Shown here: one piece after another, positions 53,467-63,458 of the stretch
How positions within the stretch are numbered: the first letter of the stretch is position 1
Layout of the letters: every line of letters begins with the position of its first letter
Notes under the pieces: generated by a model
Databases searched by the model: none
What the model was told of the DNA's origin: nothing
What the model saw: only the letters and a program-made list of their open reading frames with translations
Translations under genes and position numbers: made by a program
NCBI RefSeq assembly: GCF_000280925.3
Contig: NZ_CP012109.1
Location: 1,860,001 to 1,924,000, forward strand
DNA: 64,000 nucleotides
Origin: Myxococcus hansupus
GTDB lineage: Bacteria > Myxococcota > Myxococcia > Myxococcales > Myxococcaceae
Reading direction: 5' to 3'

Positions 53467-56400
53467 ATGAAAACACAATGGACCCGCCGGGGCGTAGGCG
53501 CCCTGTCGGCGTGTGGGCTGTTGGTGGTGGGGGCAGGGGTCGCCTGGGCATCGAATACACTCAGTGACGCGGAGGTTCAGCAGCGCGTGGACCAGGTGCC
53601 GCTCAGTCCGGCGCCACCGGTGGGGGGCCCCGGTGCCGCGGGTGTCTCCCAGGAGGCCGCGGTGCCAGTGGGGTCGTTGCGCCCGGCCTATCTGGAGACA
53701 GACTTCCAATTGCCTTCGGCGATTGGAGACTTCTCCTTCTCGAGGACCTTCACCGCGTCGACCGAAGCGAACACCCTGGGGGTTGCCGAGAAGCGGCTGA
53801 GCTGGCCCTTCGGTCGGGTGATGAACGCGAACGGGACGAACACCGCCTTTCGCTGGACGCACAGCCTGTACAGCTACGTCTTGCTGGGAGAGGACCGGAA
53901 GCGGGACGGCTCGGGGCTGGATGTCGAAATCACCACCTTCTGCAAGGTCGTGATGCCTTCCGGAGCCAGCCTGCGTTTCAGCCCCTGCGAGAGAAGCCTG
54001 CCGGGCGACTACGAGACGTCCATCAGCGAGCAGGGGACCCGGCTGCGGTGGGACGGGGATGGGTTCACCCTCATCGGTCCGGAGGGACGTTTCCGCTACA
54101 CCCAGTCTGTCTTCGTGGGGGGGCAGACGCAGCCGGTGCTGCCGTACACGCTCTGGAGCAACGCCTACTACCTGACGGAGGTGGAGCCGACGACGTATGG
54201 CACCAGCACGGTCGCGGGCAACGCGGGGCGGCGGCTCATCGCGTCCCTCCAGTACCACACGGCTACGCCCACGGGCTGTACGTCACCGTCGACGACGTTC
54301 GTGAATCCGGCGCACTTGGTGCGCTACGCCACCCTGACGAATGGCTCCCGGCTGGCGTTCTCCTATTCCAGCCTGCCCACGCAGGACACGACACTGACCT
54401 CGACACACGAGTGCGTGCTGGCCAGCGTGGACCTGGAGGAGGGGACGTCCGGTACCGGGTTGGGGACGCGCAACGTGGTGACGTACGACTACGCCATGCA
54501 CGACAGCAGCGAGCAGGTGGTCTCCAGCCCCGCTGGCATGCTGGGCGGTGCGCGTTACGACGTGGGCGTGACGCCCAGCGTGCCGGCCGGTGCCGAGTCA
54601 CCGGTCGCCAAGAGGATGACCTATCGCTGGGTGGACCATGGGGCTTCTCTCGGAACCGTGCGGTGGAAGGTGCTCCGGGATGACGTGCTCGTCTCCAGCA
54701 AGTTGCTGCACCGGGAGCTGGCGCATGTCCTCGAGGACGAGAACCTCTGGACGAAGCAGACCGTCTCCGCGGAGGTGTCCGGCACGGGGCCCTGGTGTGG
54801 TCCGGGCGTGCTGCGCGGCAACTGCGCGGCGTCGCAGAAGCAGGACTTCACGGAGGAGGTCAGCGCGGGGGATGGCTACCTGCTCCCCAAGACGGCGCTG
54901 TCGCGCGCGTTCATCGCGACCCGGTCGCGGACGCACGGGGCGGTCACCACTGGGGCGGAGGTGAAGTGCGGCAAGGATGGCGTCTACAACGACCCCTACT
55001 GCAAGGGGGTGGGCAGGAGCCTCGCGTCGCAGCACTCACGCAGTTGGAGCGTGGATGAGGTCGCGGTCGGAAGCGCGGACCCTCGCTGGGTGGGGATGGC
55101 GAAGTCCCGGAGGGATGCGCGAAACAACCATGCGGTGTTCACGAACGCGCTGGCGGCCCAGGGTGACGCTCCGCGCTCCGCGCTGCCGTGGCAAGCGCTG
55201 TCCGCCTACCTGCCGCCCATGGAGATGCGGACGGCGGCGTTTGGGGCGCTGGACGCGAATGGCACGGGCGCGCTGCTGACGAAGTCGTACACGTACGAGT
55301 ACGGCCGTGCGGGCACCCATGCCGGGTACGAGCAGCAGGTGAAGACGGAGCAGTCGGTGTCCGCCATGGCCAGCCGGGTGGGGGGAGGCGCCCATGCGAC
55401 GTGGACCTACCAATACGAGCCGACGACGAACCGGCTGATGGCCAAGGTTCGCAGCGGCTACACCTGGGACTTCACCACGAGCTTCGGGGCGCCGGTCCTC
55501 AAGCACCTGGCGACCTTCTACCGGACCCATCGCAGGTGTTCCGGGGAGACCGCGGCGAACGCGGACGCTCAGGCCCGTGCGGTGGAAGTCGAAGGGCCGT
55601 GCTGGGTCGGCAGCCCGGGCGCGACCGAGTGCCCCGGCGCCGCACCCATCACGCATTACTTCTACGGGGGCGCCAACGCAGCGAACGGCCAGCAGCAACA
55701 CGTGGTCCTCAAGCGCGTCTTCACGCAGCCCGTCGCGCCGGGGCAATGTGGAACGGCGCCGGCGCTGAACACCTCGTATGACGGCTATGACGACCGGGGA
55801 CGGTTGCTGCGGACGACGGACGCGGCGAACGTGCAGACGCACTACGCCTATGGCGCGGGGAGGCTGGTCCGCAAGACGGTGAAGGCGGGGGCGCTGGCGG
55901 ACCTCATCACCGACTTCGGCTACGACAACGGCGCGCACGGCGATTACGTCCGGCACCCGGACGGCCGCTACGAGGTGCGTTGCTACCGCTCGGGCACGGG
56001 CAGCGCGGGTTGCACGGGGGGAACGCTGACGGACACGTTGCAGTGGAAGGCGACGGCCGCGACGCCCACGGGCACCAATTACAGCGAGCGGGTGAACTAC
56101 ACGTACCGTTCGGGCCGGCTCATCATGGAGGAGACGTTCGCGGCGGGAGGCGTGCTGCGTGCTCGCCGGACCTACGACGCGGACCCGCTGGGACGGGCCA
56201 CGTACCAGGGCTTTGGCGAGCAATGGGGCGAAGGTGCGAGCTGGAACTCCACATACGCGTCGACGAAGCTCTTCGACGCGGAGAACAACCCGATTCGGGA
56301 GGGGCTCCCGTATCTGGCCAGCAATGGCCGTCCGTCCGCCTTCTGCGGGGGCTTCGACACGGCGAACGGCGCGCTGAACGCGCTGCCGCCCGAGTGCCGG

Positions 56401-59400
56401 GCCTTCGAGTACGACCGGCTCAACCGGCTGGTGTCGATGCTGGAGGCAGCGGGCCCCGCGGGAGGTCCGGCCGCGACGGCGACGCATGTCGCCTACGACG
56501 GGGTGGGCAACGTCCGGAGCATCAAGCTGGGGTGCGCGGCGGGCACCACGCTGGACACGTGCGGCAATCAGCCGGCACTGGAGTACCTGCATGACGACTT
56601 CGGCAACCTGCTGGAGGTGAAGGCCCCTTGGGGGGCCGCCGCCACGCCAGGACAGACGCCTTCGGCGGGCCCCAGCGTGGTCCAGTATGCCTATGACGTC
56701 CTGGGCAATCCCCTGGTGAAGCAGACGTCCCGCATGGCCCAGAACGCGAGCTGGACGGCGTACCACTACGACGCGCTGGGACGGCTCCAGTGGGCCGATG
56801 CGCGCCGGAGCTCTCAGGCGGAGCGTCTCTATCAGTATTGGTATGAAGGACAGGTGCCGGCCCCTCCGGCGGGGTGTCCCGCCGCGCGCCCCGGACAGCA
56901 GCACGTGATGGTGGACTCGTTCGGGGCCACGTGGTTCGCATACGACGCCCTGGGGCGCGTGGTCGCGAAGTATCGCGTCCGGGGTGCGCAGACCCAGCCC
57001 CCCTCGCAGGCCTGCAATACCTCGCCCTTCTTCTCCGGGAAGGACAGTCCCAACCACTTCTTCACCTACGACGCCGTCGGCCGGCTGACGGGCGAAATCC
57101 ATCCGTACGGCCGCGGAATCGAGTACCGCTACCACGCGACCAGTTCGGGCATGTCCCACCGGATCAGCGCCATCTACGTGGCGCACCTGTTTCCCGACGG
57201 CGGGACAGGCCATGATCCGCTCATCACCCAGGTGGAGTGGGAGCCCTACGGTGGCGTGAAGGCCTACCGCATCCACTCACGCGGCGAGGCGGGTGTGCCG
57301 GTCGCCGCGCACGTCCGCTATCACCGGGGCGGCGGGAACACGGGCATCACGGACTGCTCCTCGGCTTCGTTCGCGCAGGCGGTGGATGCCGCGGGCGTTC
57401 CCTTCGGACGGTTGTCGGGCCTGAGCGTGAGCCGGACCGTCACGGGGGATGTCTTCAAGCGGGCCTACCGCTATCAGGCGGAGCAGTTGGTGGGAGAGTC
57501 CACCTGTCTCCTCCAGACGTCCAGCGCCCAGCATCCCACCACCCAGGTCTATGAGGGCCCCTCCGGAGAGCCGGGGTACGACGCGCGGCTCCAAGCGCGG
57601 CGTGTGCTGAATCGCCACATGGAGGGCGGCGGGGCTGTCACCGACCGGGCGCTCACCTATGCGTATGACGCCCGCGGCAACCGGACGGCTGAGAGCCACA
57701 ACGGCTTCACGGTGCAGTCGGAATACACCAGCGCGTTCCCCCGGGTGGACCAGCTCGTCACGCGCCGACACGCAGCGCCCGCGTGCCCCGCGGGTCAGGT
57801 CACCTGCCTGCCCTACGGCGTCACGACGCGCTACCTGCATGACATGGCGGGCCGCATGAGCGACGCGTCATGGTTCCTCACCCCGTCGGCCACGCAGCCG
57901 TACTACGCGATGACGCTCAACGCGACGTTGGCCTCTCCCATGGACCTGGGCGCGGTGTACCGCCAGGTCTTGAGCACCCAGGCGGGGGGACCCGGCGTCA
58001 ACTACGAGTACTTCTACGACGCCTCGGGCCGGCGCCGCCTGAAGCGCAGTTGGGATGGCCGGGAGGACGAGTACTTCTATTCGGGCTCGCGGCTGCTGGT
58101 GGACGTGGGGCACGTGGCTTCCAACCCGGCCACGACAGACTACGTGCTCGACGAGTACGTGTGGCTCGACGGGCTCCCGGTCGCGCTCATCAAGTCGCGC
58201 TTCACGCACTCGCCGTTCTTGCGAGTCGCGGACAACACGTCGGATTGCGCTCGCTTCGGCGTGGAGACGGACGTCCCCTGTGGGACGTACTACCCCGTGA
58301 CGGACGGGACGGGGAAGCCGGTCCTCTTGCTGGACTCGAAGGGACGCATCGCCGGAACAGGGGACTACGAGCCGTTTGGCCACGTGAACCGCGTCGTGCA
58401 CCACGCCGCGGCACGGGATGCGTATTCCATGGCCACGCTTCGAGCGCCGGTGAGCCCTGGATTGAAGACCCAGGTCCGAGGGCGCTTCGAGTGGGTCGAA
58501 GCCCACCACCAGGGCCGTGTGTACCTGGGGGATGCCGATGGCGAGAAGCTGCCGGGCCTTCATTCCTGGGATGGAACGGTGTACGGCGGCCCCCTGGGCA
58601 AGGTGGCCTCGGCCGGATGGGTTGACGCCCCCGCGAATGGGACCTTCCACGTCTACATCGGCGTGGACACGCAGGAGCAGACCGCCGTGGAGGCGCACCT
58701 GAGTGGGTTCGAGTACCGGCGCCACGAGCCAGCCACGAAGCCCGTGTGGCTGCCGCTGCGGCTCTCCGGCCAGTACTTCGATGCCGAAACCGACCTGTTC
58801 GAGAATTGGAATCGATACTACGACGCCTCGACAGGCAGGTATCTCGCGCCCGACCCGATTCTCGTCAAGCCAGCGAAGGTCCTCGAGGATGCCTCCGGCG
58901 GCAGGAACACGACGGCCTACGTCTTCGCGAGCAACAACCCGATGGCCTACTCCGACCCGACGGGGCTGCGCGTCGTCGGGTTCGATGATCTGGATGGTGA
59001 TCTGCAGCAGGCCATCATGGCGCTGCGTGAAACCGCCGCGGGGCTCGCTGCCTGGCAACGGCTGGAGGAGTCGAAGACGGTGTTCCAGTTGAAGCAGTCC
59101 GACCTGCCTGGGGGCGTGGCGGGGAAGGTCACGCCCGTGATGCCGACGCCGGCTGCCAGCCATGGCGACGAGGCGCCCGAGGACACCGTCGTGGTCCAGT
59201 TCGACCTCCGGAAGTTCCCGCACAGCAACGCCTTCCTGCGGGCGCTGGACGGACGGCACACCTCCATGGCGAAGAACATCTCACCCGTCTACGTCGTCGC
59301 GCACGAGCTGGCCGGTCATGCGCAGGACTATCTCGGGCCCTCCAGCCAGTGGAAGGTTCCCAAGCCCGGCGCCGAGGATGCGGCCTCCGAGCTCAGAGCG

Positions 59401-59460
59401 GAGTGTGACGCGTCGCGAGTCACAGGGCATCCGCTGACGCCCGCCGCGCAGTGCCCCTAG
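53467..59460 (+). CDS. Sec-exported Rhs/YD-repeat polymorphic toxin
   Basis: 1997 residues. N-terminal signal peptide with twin Arg (TRRGVGALSACGLLVVGAGVAWA). A beta-rich N-terminal domain, then many YD repeats (YDDRGRLLRTTD, YDGVGNVRSI, YDALGRLQW, YDAVGRLTGEI, YDARGNRTAE), and the Rhs core ending NPMAYSDPTGL (Asp1830). The variable C-terminal domain (~1835-1997) carries AHELAGHAQDY (His1946, Glu1947, His1951), a metallopeptidase-like motif with HExxxH spacing. Export by Sec/Tat and not by a PAAR-type N-terminus is notable. No immunity gene is recognised after it; the next gene is convergent. Confidence 0.85.
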   Translation: MKTQWTRRGVGALSACGLLVVGAGVAWASNTLSDAEVQQRVDQVPLSPAPPVGGPGAAGVSQEAAVPVGSLRPAYLETDFQLPSAIGDFSFSRTFTASTEANTLGVAEKRLSWPFGRVMNANGTNTAFRWTHSLYSYVLLGEDRKRDGSGLDVEITTFCKVVMPSGASLRFSPCERSLPGDYETSISEQGTRLRWDGDGFTLIGPEGRFRYTQSVFVGGQTQPVLPYTLWSNAYYLTEVEPTTYGTSTVAGNAGRRLIASLQYHTATPTGCTSPSTTFVNPAHLVRYATLTNGSRLAFSYSSLPTQDTTLTSTHECVLASVDLEEGTSGTGLGTRNVVTYDYAMHDSSEQVVSSPAGMLGGARYDVGVTPSVPAGAESPVAKRMTYRWVDHGASLGTVRWKVLRDDVLVSSKLLHRELAHVLEDENLWTKQTVSAEVSGTGPWCGPGVLRGNCAASQKQDFTEEVSAGDGYLLPKTALSRAFIATRSRTHGAVTTGAEVKCGKDGVYNDPYCKGVGRSLASQHSRSWSVDEVAVGSADPRWVGMAKSRRDARNNHAVFTNALAAQGDAPRSALPWQALSAYLPPMEMRTAAFGALDANGTGALLTKSYTYEYGRAGTHAGYEQQVKTEQSVSAMASRVGGGAHATWTYQYEPTTNRLMAKVRSGYTWDFTTSFGAPVLKHLATFYRTHRRCSGETAANADAQARAVEVEGPCWVGSPGATECPGAAPITHYFYGGANAANGQQQHVVLKRVFTQPVAPGQCGTAPALNTSYDGYDDRGRLLRTTDAANVQTHYAYGAGRLVRKTVKAGALADLITDFGYDNGAHGDYVRHPDGRYEVRCYRSGTGSAGCTGGTLTDTLQWKATAATPTGTNYSERVNYTYRSGRLIMEETFAAGGVLRARRTYDADPLGRATYQGFGEQWGEGASWNSTYASTKLFDAENNPIREGLPYLASNGRPSAFCGGFDTANGALNALPPECRAFEYDRLNRLVSMLEAAGPAGGPAATATHVAYDGVGNVRSIKLGCAAGTTLDTCGNQPALEYLHDDFGNLLEVKAPWGAAATPGQTPSAGPSVVQYAYDVLGNPLVKQTSRMAQNASWTAYHYDALGRLQWADARRSSQAERLYQYWYEGQVPAPPAGCPAARPGQQHVMVDSFGATWFAYDALGRVVAKYRVRGAQTQPPSQACNTSPFFSGKDSPNHFFTYDAVGRLTGEIHPYGRGIEYRYHATSSGMSHRISAIYVAHLFPDGGTGHDPLITQVEWEPYGGVKAYRIHSRGEAGVPVAAHVRYHRGGGNTGITDCSSASFAQAVDAAGVPFGRLSGLSVSRTVTGDVFKRAYRYQAEQLVGESTCLLQTSSAQHPTTQVYEGPSGEPGYDARLQARRVLNRHMEGGGAVTDRALTYAYDARGNRTAESHNGFTVQSEYTSAFPRVDQLVTRRHAAPACPAGQVTCLPYGVTTRYLHDMAGRMSDASWFLTPSATQPYYAMTLNATLASPMDLGAVYRQVLSTQAGGPGVNYEYFYDASGRRRLKRSWDGREDEYFYSGSRLLVDVGHVASNPATTDYVLDEYVWLDGLPVALIKSRFTHSPFLRVADNTSDCARFGVETDVPCGTYYPVTDGTGKPVLLLDSKGRIAGTGDYEPFGHVNRVVHHAAARDAYSMATLRAPVSPGLKTQVRGRFEWVEAHHQGRVYLGDADGEKLPGLHSWDGTVYGGPLGKVASAGWVDAPANGTFHVYIGVDTQEQTAVEAHLSGFEYRRHEPATKPVWLPLRLSGQYFDAETDLFENWNRYYDASTGRYLAPDPILVKPAKVLEDASGGRNTTAYVFASNNPMAYSDPTGLRVVGFDDLDGDLQQAIMALRETAAGLAAWQRLEESKTVFQLKQSDLPGGVAGKVTPVMPTPAASHGDEAPEDTVVVQFDLRKFPHSNAFLRALDGRHTSMAKNISPVYVVAHELAGHAQDYLGPSSQWKVPKPGAEDAASELRAECDASRVTGHPLTPAAQCP

Positions 59461-59471
59461 GTTGAACAGGA

Positions 59472-59501
59472 CAGGGGCGGTGCGGGTTGGCACCGCCCCT
59501 G
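59472..59501 (+). terminator. Rhs gene terminator hairpin
   Basis: Perfect 12-bp arms CAGGGGCGGTGC / GCACCGCCCCTG, loop GGGTTG, 12 nt after the Rhs stop. Confidence 0.75.
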
Positions 59502-59529
59502 GGCCTTCATTGCCTTCCTGGGCCGCGGA

Positions 59530-59558
59530 CCGGGCGCACGCGAACGGCGTGCGCCCGG
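59530..59558 (-). terminator. Terminator hairpin of the nucleotidase gene
   Basis: Perfect 12-bp arms CCGGGCGCACGC / GCGTGCGCCCGG around GAACG, 24 nt past the nucleotidase stop on the minus strand; paired back to back with the Rhs terminator. Confidence 0.7.
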
Positions 59559-59581
59559 CCTGGAAGGCCTTCAGCGAGTGC

Positions 59582-61435
59582 CTACTCCACGCGCAGGCAC
59601 TTCGCCGGGCCGAACGTGGCCGCGTAGTACGGCGTGTAGAGGTCGGGCCCGAGCGTGAAGTTGCAGGTGTTCACCTCGTCCGGCGACAGACCCGGGTTCT
59701 CCTGCAGGTAACGCGCGACATAGTCCCGCACGCCATCCGCGGACGTCCACAGCACGCGGCCTTCCCGGAACATGCTGTACCCGCCACCGCCACCCGCGCG
59801 GTAGTTGTTGATGGCGATGATGAACACCTGGTCGTCGGTGACGTCATTGCCCTTGAAGCGCAGGTGCGTGGTCCGCGAGCCCGCGGGCTGCGTGAGGTCG
59901 TACCCGTACTCGATGTGCGAATACAGGTCCCAGTTGTAGTCCGCGACCGCGGGCGCGGTGGCCTTGGCCTCCGCGGGCGTCGCCGGCAGGTTGTCCGGGT
60001 TGATGGTGGTGAAGTAGTTGGCGTTCATCTCCACCGCGCGCCGCAGGATGGAGCCGTTGATCTCCATCACATACAGCGTGTTGTCGTAGATGTAGATGCT
60101 GTACGCATCACGCAGGGTGACGTCCCCAGCGGGCAGTGAGACATCGTTGGTGAAGATGGCGCCCAGGGACAGGTCCACTTCGAAGCCCGCCTCGAGCGCG
60201 GCCTGCTCCTGCACGATGTTGATGAGGTCGCCCAGCGGGCCGTCCACGTAACGCCCGGCGAAGCCGCCCGGGAACACGCCGGTGGTGGTGCCAATCTTCT
60301 GATTCACATAGGCGACCGTGGTGTCGTGGTAGGCCTGGGTGCTCTGGGTGACGGCGGCATCCTCCTCCACCGTGTCGTCCACGACGTGGAGTCGGGCGTC
60401 ATGGGTGTTCACGCCCCAGCGCTCGCCATCCCAGGTGACCTGGAGCTGGACGTCGGCCAGGTGGCTGCCCCAGCGGTTGGGCTGCGTGAGGAGGACCTCT
60501 CCGCCGTCCACGTTCCGCAGCAGCATCTTCGGAATGGGCTGATGCGTGTGGCCGGTGAGGAGCACGTCCACGCCGGGCACCTGCTGGGCAATCTGGACGG
60601 CCTGGTTCTCCCCGGGGAGGTTGCCCCGGTCCGCCCACTTCGAATCATCCGCGTAGTCCACCAGCCACGACTCGGGGTTGCTCGCGCTGCCCGTGGGCTG
60701 CCGGTCGGGGCCGCTGTGGATGGCCACCACCACGACGTCCGCGCCGGCCTCCTTCATCCGCGGCACGTAGTCCAACGCGGTCTGCAGCGGGTCATCGAAG
60801 CGCAGGCCGACGATGTTCTCCGGGCGCTCCCACGTCGTCACGCCGGGGGTCACCAGGCCGAGGATGCCGACCTTCACGTCGCACACCGTCTGGATGACGT
60901 AGGGGGTGAAGGCCTCGGAGCCGTCCGCGCTGTTGCGGACGTTGGCGCCGAGGAGGGGGAAGTTCACCTCGCTCTTGAACTTGTTGAGGACGTCCAGGCC
61001 GAAGTTGAACTCATGGTTGCCCAGCGCCATGGCGGTGTAGCCCAGCTCGTTCATGGCCGTGGCCATGGGGTGCTTGGGCGTGTTGTCCACGAGGGCATAG
61101 TAGGTGCCCAGCGGCGTGCCTTGGATGGTGTCGCCGGTGTCGAAGAGCAACGTGCAGTCCGGATTCTTCGCTCGCTCCTGCTTGACGAGCGTGGCCACCT
61201 TGGCGATGCCGCGCCTCGCGTCGGGCCTCCCGGAGAAGTAGTCCCACGGGAAGATGTTCGTGTGCAGGTCGCTCGTCTGGAGCAGGGTCAGGGTGCGGGG
61301 TGTGGTGTCGCGCGGCGGGGGCTCGTTGCCGGGCCCAGGCTCTTCGCTGGAGTCGCAGGCCGTGAGCAGCGAGCACGCGCCCACGAGGCAAAGGGAAGTC
61401 ATGCGCAGCGAGCGCGCCCAGACAGGAAAACGCAT
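59582..61435 (-). CDS. 5'-nucleotidase / cyclic phosphodiesterase lipoprotein
   Basis: 617 residues. Lipobox LLTAC after the signal peptide. The metallophosphatase domain has all motif blocks: TSDLHTNIF, FDTGDTIQGTPLG, ALGNHEFNFGLD, VVAIHSGP, TGHTHQP. The C-terminal 5'-nucleotidase domain (~360-600) has GDLINIVQEQAAL, FTNDVSLPAGDVTLRDAYSIYIYDNTLY and NNYRAGGGGGY (substrate-stacking region). Hydrolyses extracellular nucleotides or 2',3'-cyclic nucleotides for scavenging. GAGG is 7 nt before the ATG. Confidence 0.92.
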   Translation of the reverse strand: MRFPVWARSLRMTSLCLVGACSLLTACDSSEEPGPGNEPPPRDTTPRTLTLLQTSDLHTNIFPWDYFSGRPDARRGIAKVATLVKQERAKNPDCTLLFDTGDTIQGTPLGTYYALVDNTPKHPMATAMNELGYTAMALGNHEFNFGLDVLNKFKSEVNFPLLGANVRNSADGSEAFTPYVIQTVCDVKVGILGLVTPGVTTWERPENIVGLRFDDPLQTALDYVPRMKEAGADVVVVAIHSGPDRQPTGSASNPESWLVDYADDSKWADRGNLPGENQAVQIAQQVPGVDVLLTGHTHQPIPKMLLRNVDGGEVLLTQPNRWGSHLADVQLQVTWDGERWGVNTHDARLHVVDDTVEEDAAVTQSTQAYHDTTVAYVNQKIGTTTGVFPGGFAGRYVDGPLGDLINIVQEQAALEAGFEVDLSLGAIFTNDVSLPAGDVTLRDAYSIYIYDNTLYVMEINGSILRRAVEMNANYFTTINPDNLPATPAEAKATAPAVADYNWDLYSHIEYGYDLTQPAGSRTTHLRFKGNDVTDDQVFIIAINNYRAGGGGGYSMFREGRVLWTSADGVRDYVARYLQENPGLSPDEVNTCNFTLGPDLYTPYYAATFGPAKCLRVE

Positions 61436-61739
61436 CAGGAAACCTCTACGGAGTGGAATGCCGGGAAGAATCTCCCAGTCGCGAGACACCCTAACTCACG
61501 GGTCTGTCATCGCCGTTACGCGATTGTTGCAAAGCCCCGCGGTGGCGCCCCGTGCCTCGGCGCCCTGATGACGATTCAGAGACTCTCGTACTTCGGGAGT
61601 TCAATGTCTTGGAAAGACAGGCTCATGCGCTTGGAATCTCATGTGGTAAGAGTCAGCGGGGCGCACTTTTCGTCTCGGTGTTGTTCACTGAGGGCGCGCC
61701 CCGTTGATTCACCTTCATCCGCGCGCGTGACTTCGGCCG
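61436..61739. other. Intergenic region with a small hairpin
   Basis: 304 bp; less GC-rich near 61570-61650. TGTCTT-gga-AAGACA is a perfect hairpin at 61605-61619, about 120 nt past the acetyltransferase stop, possibly its terminator or part of the nucleotidase promoter. No gene seen. Confidence 0.4.
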
Positions 61740-62297
61740 CTACTCCGTGATCTCTCGAATGACACGGCAGGGATTCCCGGCCGCGAACATTCCGTCAGGT
61801 ACGTCCCTCGTTACGACGCTGCCTGCACCAATGACGGCGCGCGAACCGATTCGAACGCCCGGGAGGATGATGGCGCCTCCGCCCACCCAGACGTCGGAGC
61901 CAATCGTCACGGGTTTCCCGAACTCCTCTTTCCGTCGCAGCTCCGCGTTGAGCGGGTGCATGGGCGTGTAGATCTGCACGCCCGGACCGAAGAGCGTGAA
62001 GTCGCCAATGCTCACCCGGCAGACGTCCAGCACGATGCAGTTGAAGTTGAAGAACACGCGCTCCCCCAGCTCGATGTTCGAGCCGTAGTCGCAGAAGAAG
62101 GGAGGTTGCATCCACACTGACTCGCCGCCCGCGCCGAACAGTGCTTGAAGGATGCGCCGTCGTTCCTCCTGCTCGCCCTCTCGGGTGGCGTTGAGCGACT
62201 GGCAGAGGTCCCTCGCTCGGGCACGGGCCGCGACGAGCTCCACATCGAAATGGTCGTAGAGTTCTCCATCCAGCATCTTCTGACGCTCATTCTTCAC
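61740..62297 (-). CDS. Sugar O-acetyltransferase (maltose acetyltransferase/NodL type)
   Basis: 185 residues. N-terminal maltose-acetyltransferase segment (KMLDGELYDHFDVEL ... RARDLCQSLNA), then a left-handed beta-helix of hexapeptide repeats (NIELGERVFFNFNCIVLDVCRVSIGDF), the catalytic-site YTPMHPLNAELRR (His), and IGSDVWVGGGAIILPGVRIGSRAVIGAGSVV. Transfers acetyl from acetyl-CoA to a sugar. GTG start with AAGGAG 5 nt upstream. Confidence 0.93.
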   Translation of the reverse strand: MKNERQKMLDGELYDHFDVELVAARARARDLCQSLNATREGEQEERRRILQALFGAGGESVWMQPPFFCDYGSNIELGERVFFNFNCIVLDVCRVSIGDFTLFGPGVQIYTPMHPLNAELRRKEEFGKPVTIGSDVWVGGGAIILPGVRIGSRAVIGAGSVVTRDVPDGMFAAGNPCRVIREITE

Positions 62298-62657
62298 GGG
62301 GACTCCTTGCGGTGGCGGCGCGCGCCATGGGGAAGGCCTTGAGGCAGCGCATGTTCGATGCAGGTGGGAATGACTGCACCCAATGGCCCTCGGCTGGCAG
62401 TGCGATGATGGCTCGCCTCGTCGTCCGCGGGGACGCGGCGTCTCCCTCGCGTCCACTTCCCGACGCAGGACGTCCGCATCGACTGCTGCTGGGGGGCTTC
62501 CTCGACGGAGGTGGAGGGTGAGGTGTCCCAGCGCGTGGTGACCTTCAGCCACACGGCCGTGACCGTGTCCTACGACTCCGCCAATGACCTGTTCACTGTC
62601 CGGGACACGGCGAATGCTGCTGTCGCTCGTCCATCCAGGGCACGTTGATACGCGAGG
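62298..62657. other. Intergenic region with a possible remnant frame
   Basis: 360 bp between two minus-strand genes. A plus-strand frame ending at 62648 reads VVTFSHTAVTVSYDSANDLF..., strand-like and preceded by GGAGG at a GTG (62523), but only 41 residues long; it may be a gene remnant. Confidence 0.3.
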
Positions 62658-63125
62658 TTATGGTTTCGGTATGAAGGAGGGCAAGCCGCCGGATGTCTCG
62701 CTGACGGTGCCTTTTTCTTTCGTCAGGTGAAACAGGCGCCCATAGGGAACAGAGAGTTCATGGGCTGAATCGTCGGACAGGTCCAACGTCTGGCCATTGC
62801 TGAAAGACATGACCGTACAATGCGTGCCGCTGCCGGACGCCCTGGGTTCGCGAGAAAGCGTCTCCCTCGGCGGCGCAGCGGATGGATTCACAAGAAAATC
62901 CTTCAGCGAGAGTGCCCCGTTGACTTTCGCCTTGGCGAATACCTCCGCTGCCAACAGACGAAATTCCTCATTCACGTGGGTCAGCACCCACTCCGTGGTC
63001 CGCTCGTAACGCGGGCCCAATGATGCGTTTGAGTACGTGATGCGAAGAGACGTAATCTCAAGCGCTTCCGTCGCGTTGTTTTCGTTCACGGCGGCAACGC
63101 TATTTGAAGCCAGCGCGTGGGACAA
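62658..63125 (-). CDS. Hypothetical protein
   Basis: 155 residues, family not recognised. Contents: ATEALEITSLRITYSNASLG, TTEWVLTHVNEEFRLLAAEVF, GALSLKDFLVNP, and a Ser/Thr-rich tail with SNGQTLDLSDDSAHELS. No signal peptide or TM. Base composition is less GC-rich than its neighbours, hinting at transfer. The start is uncertain: TTG at 63125 has an AGAGAGGG upstream; GTG at 63089 would shorten it by 12 residues. Confidence 0.5.
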   Translation of the reverse strand: MSHALASNSVAAVNENNATEALEITSLRITYSNASLGPRYERTTEWVLTHVNEEFRLLAAEVFAKAKVNGALSLKDFLVNPSAAPPRETLSREPRASGSGTHCTVMSFSNGQTLDLSDDSAHELSVPYGRLFHLTKEKGTVSETSGGLPSFIPKP

Positions 63126-63458
63126 GCGCGCATGCCCTCTCTGTCCCGCGCACTGGGGCCGTTCGTCCGTTTTCGTGATGGCCGAAGGGCCCCCGTCATG
63201 AGCGAGTTCAATCGACCTCAGGGGAGGGCGGAGCTCGGCTCACATTCCTTCGCCGGAAGAAGGTTGAGGCACCCACCAGGTGACCTTCACTGCGCATCGG
63301 ACGGTGCGTGGGGCGAAGGAATTTCAGGGACTCCGTTTCATGAGAAGCAGAGGCGAGGCCTACATGGCGCACCCGCCTCTGGCTTGGCACATGTCCGAGC
63401 GAGCCATCCTCACTCGGATTGTATGCCCGTTGAAATGTCCCCCGTCCTGGAAGTTCCC
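63126..63458. other. Divergent intergenic region
   Basis: 333 bp holding the promoters of the divergent genes. An open plus-strand frame continuous with the next gene covers it, but it lacks a start signal and its composition is not gene-like. Confidence 0.4.

Noticed and set aside
62523-62648. 41-residue plus-strand frame with GGAGG upstream
   Set aside because: Too short and unmatched; kept only as a possible remnant in the intergenic entry.
63117-63458. Upstream extension of the Cys-rich secreted protein
   Set aside because: It would place ~115 odd residues before a clear signal peptide.
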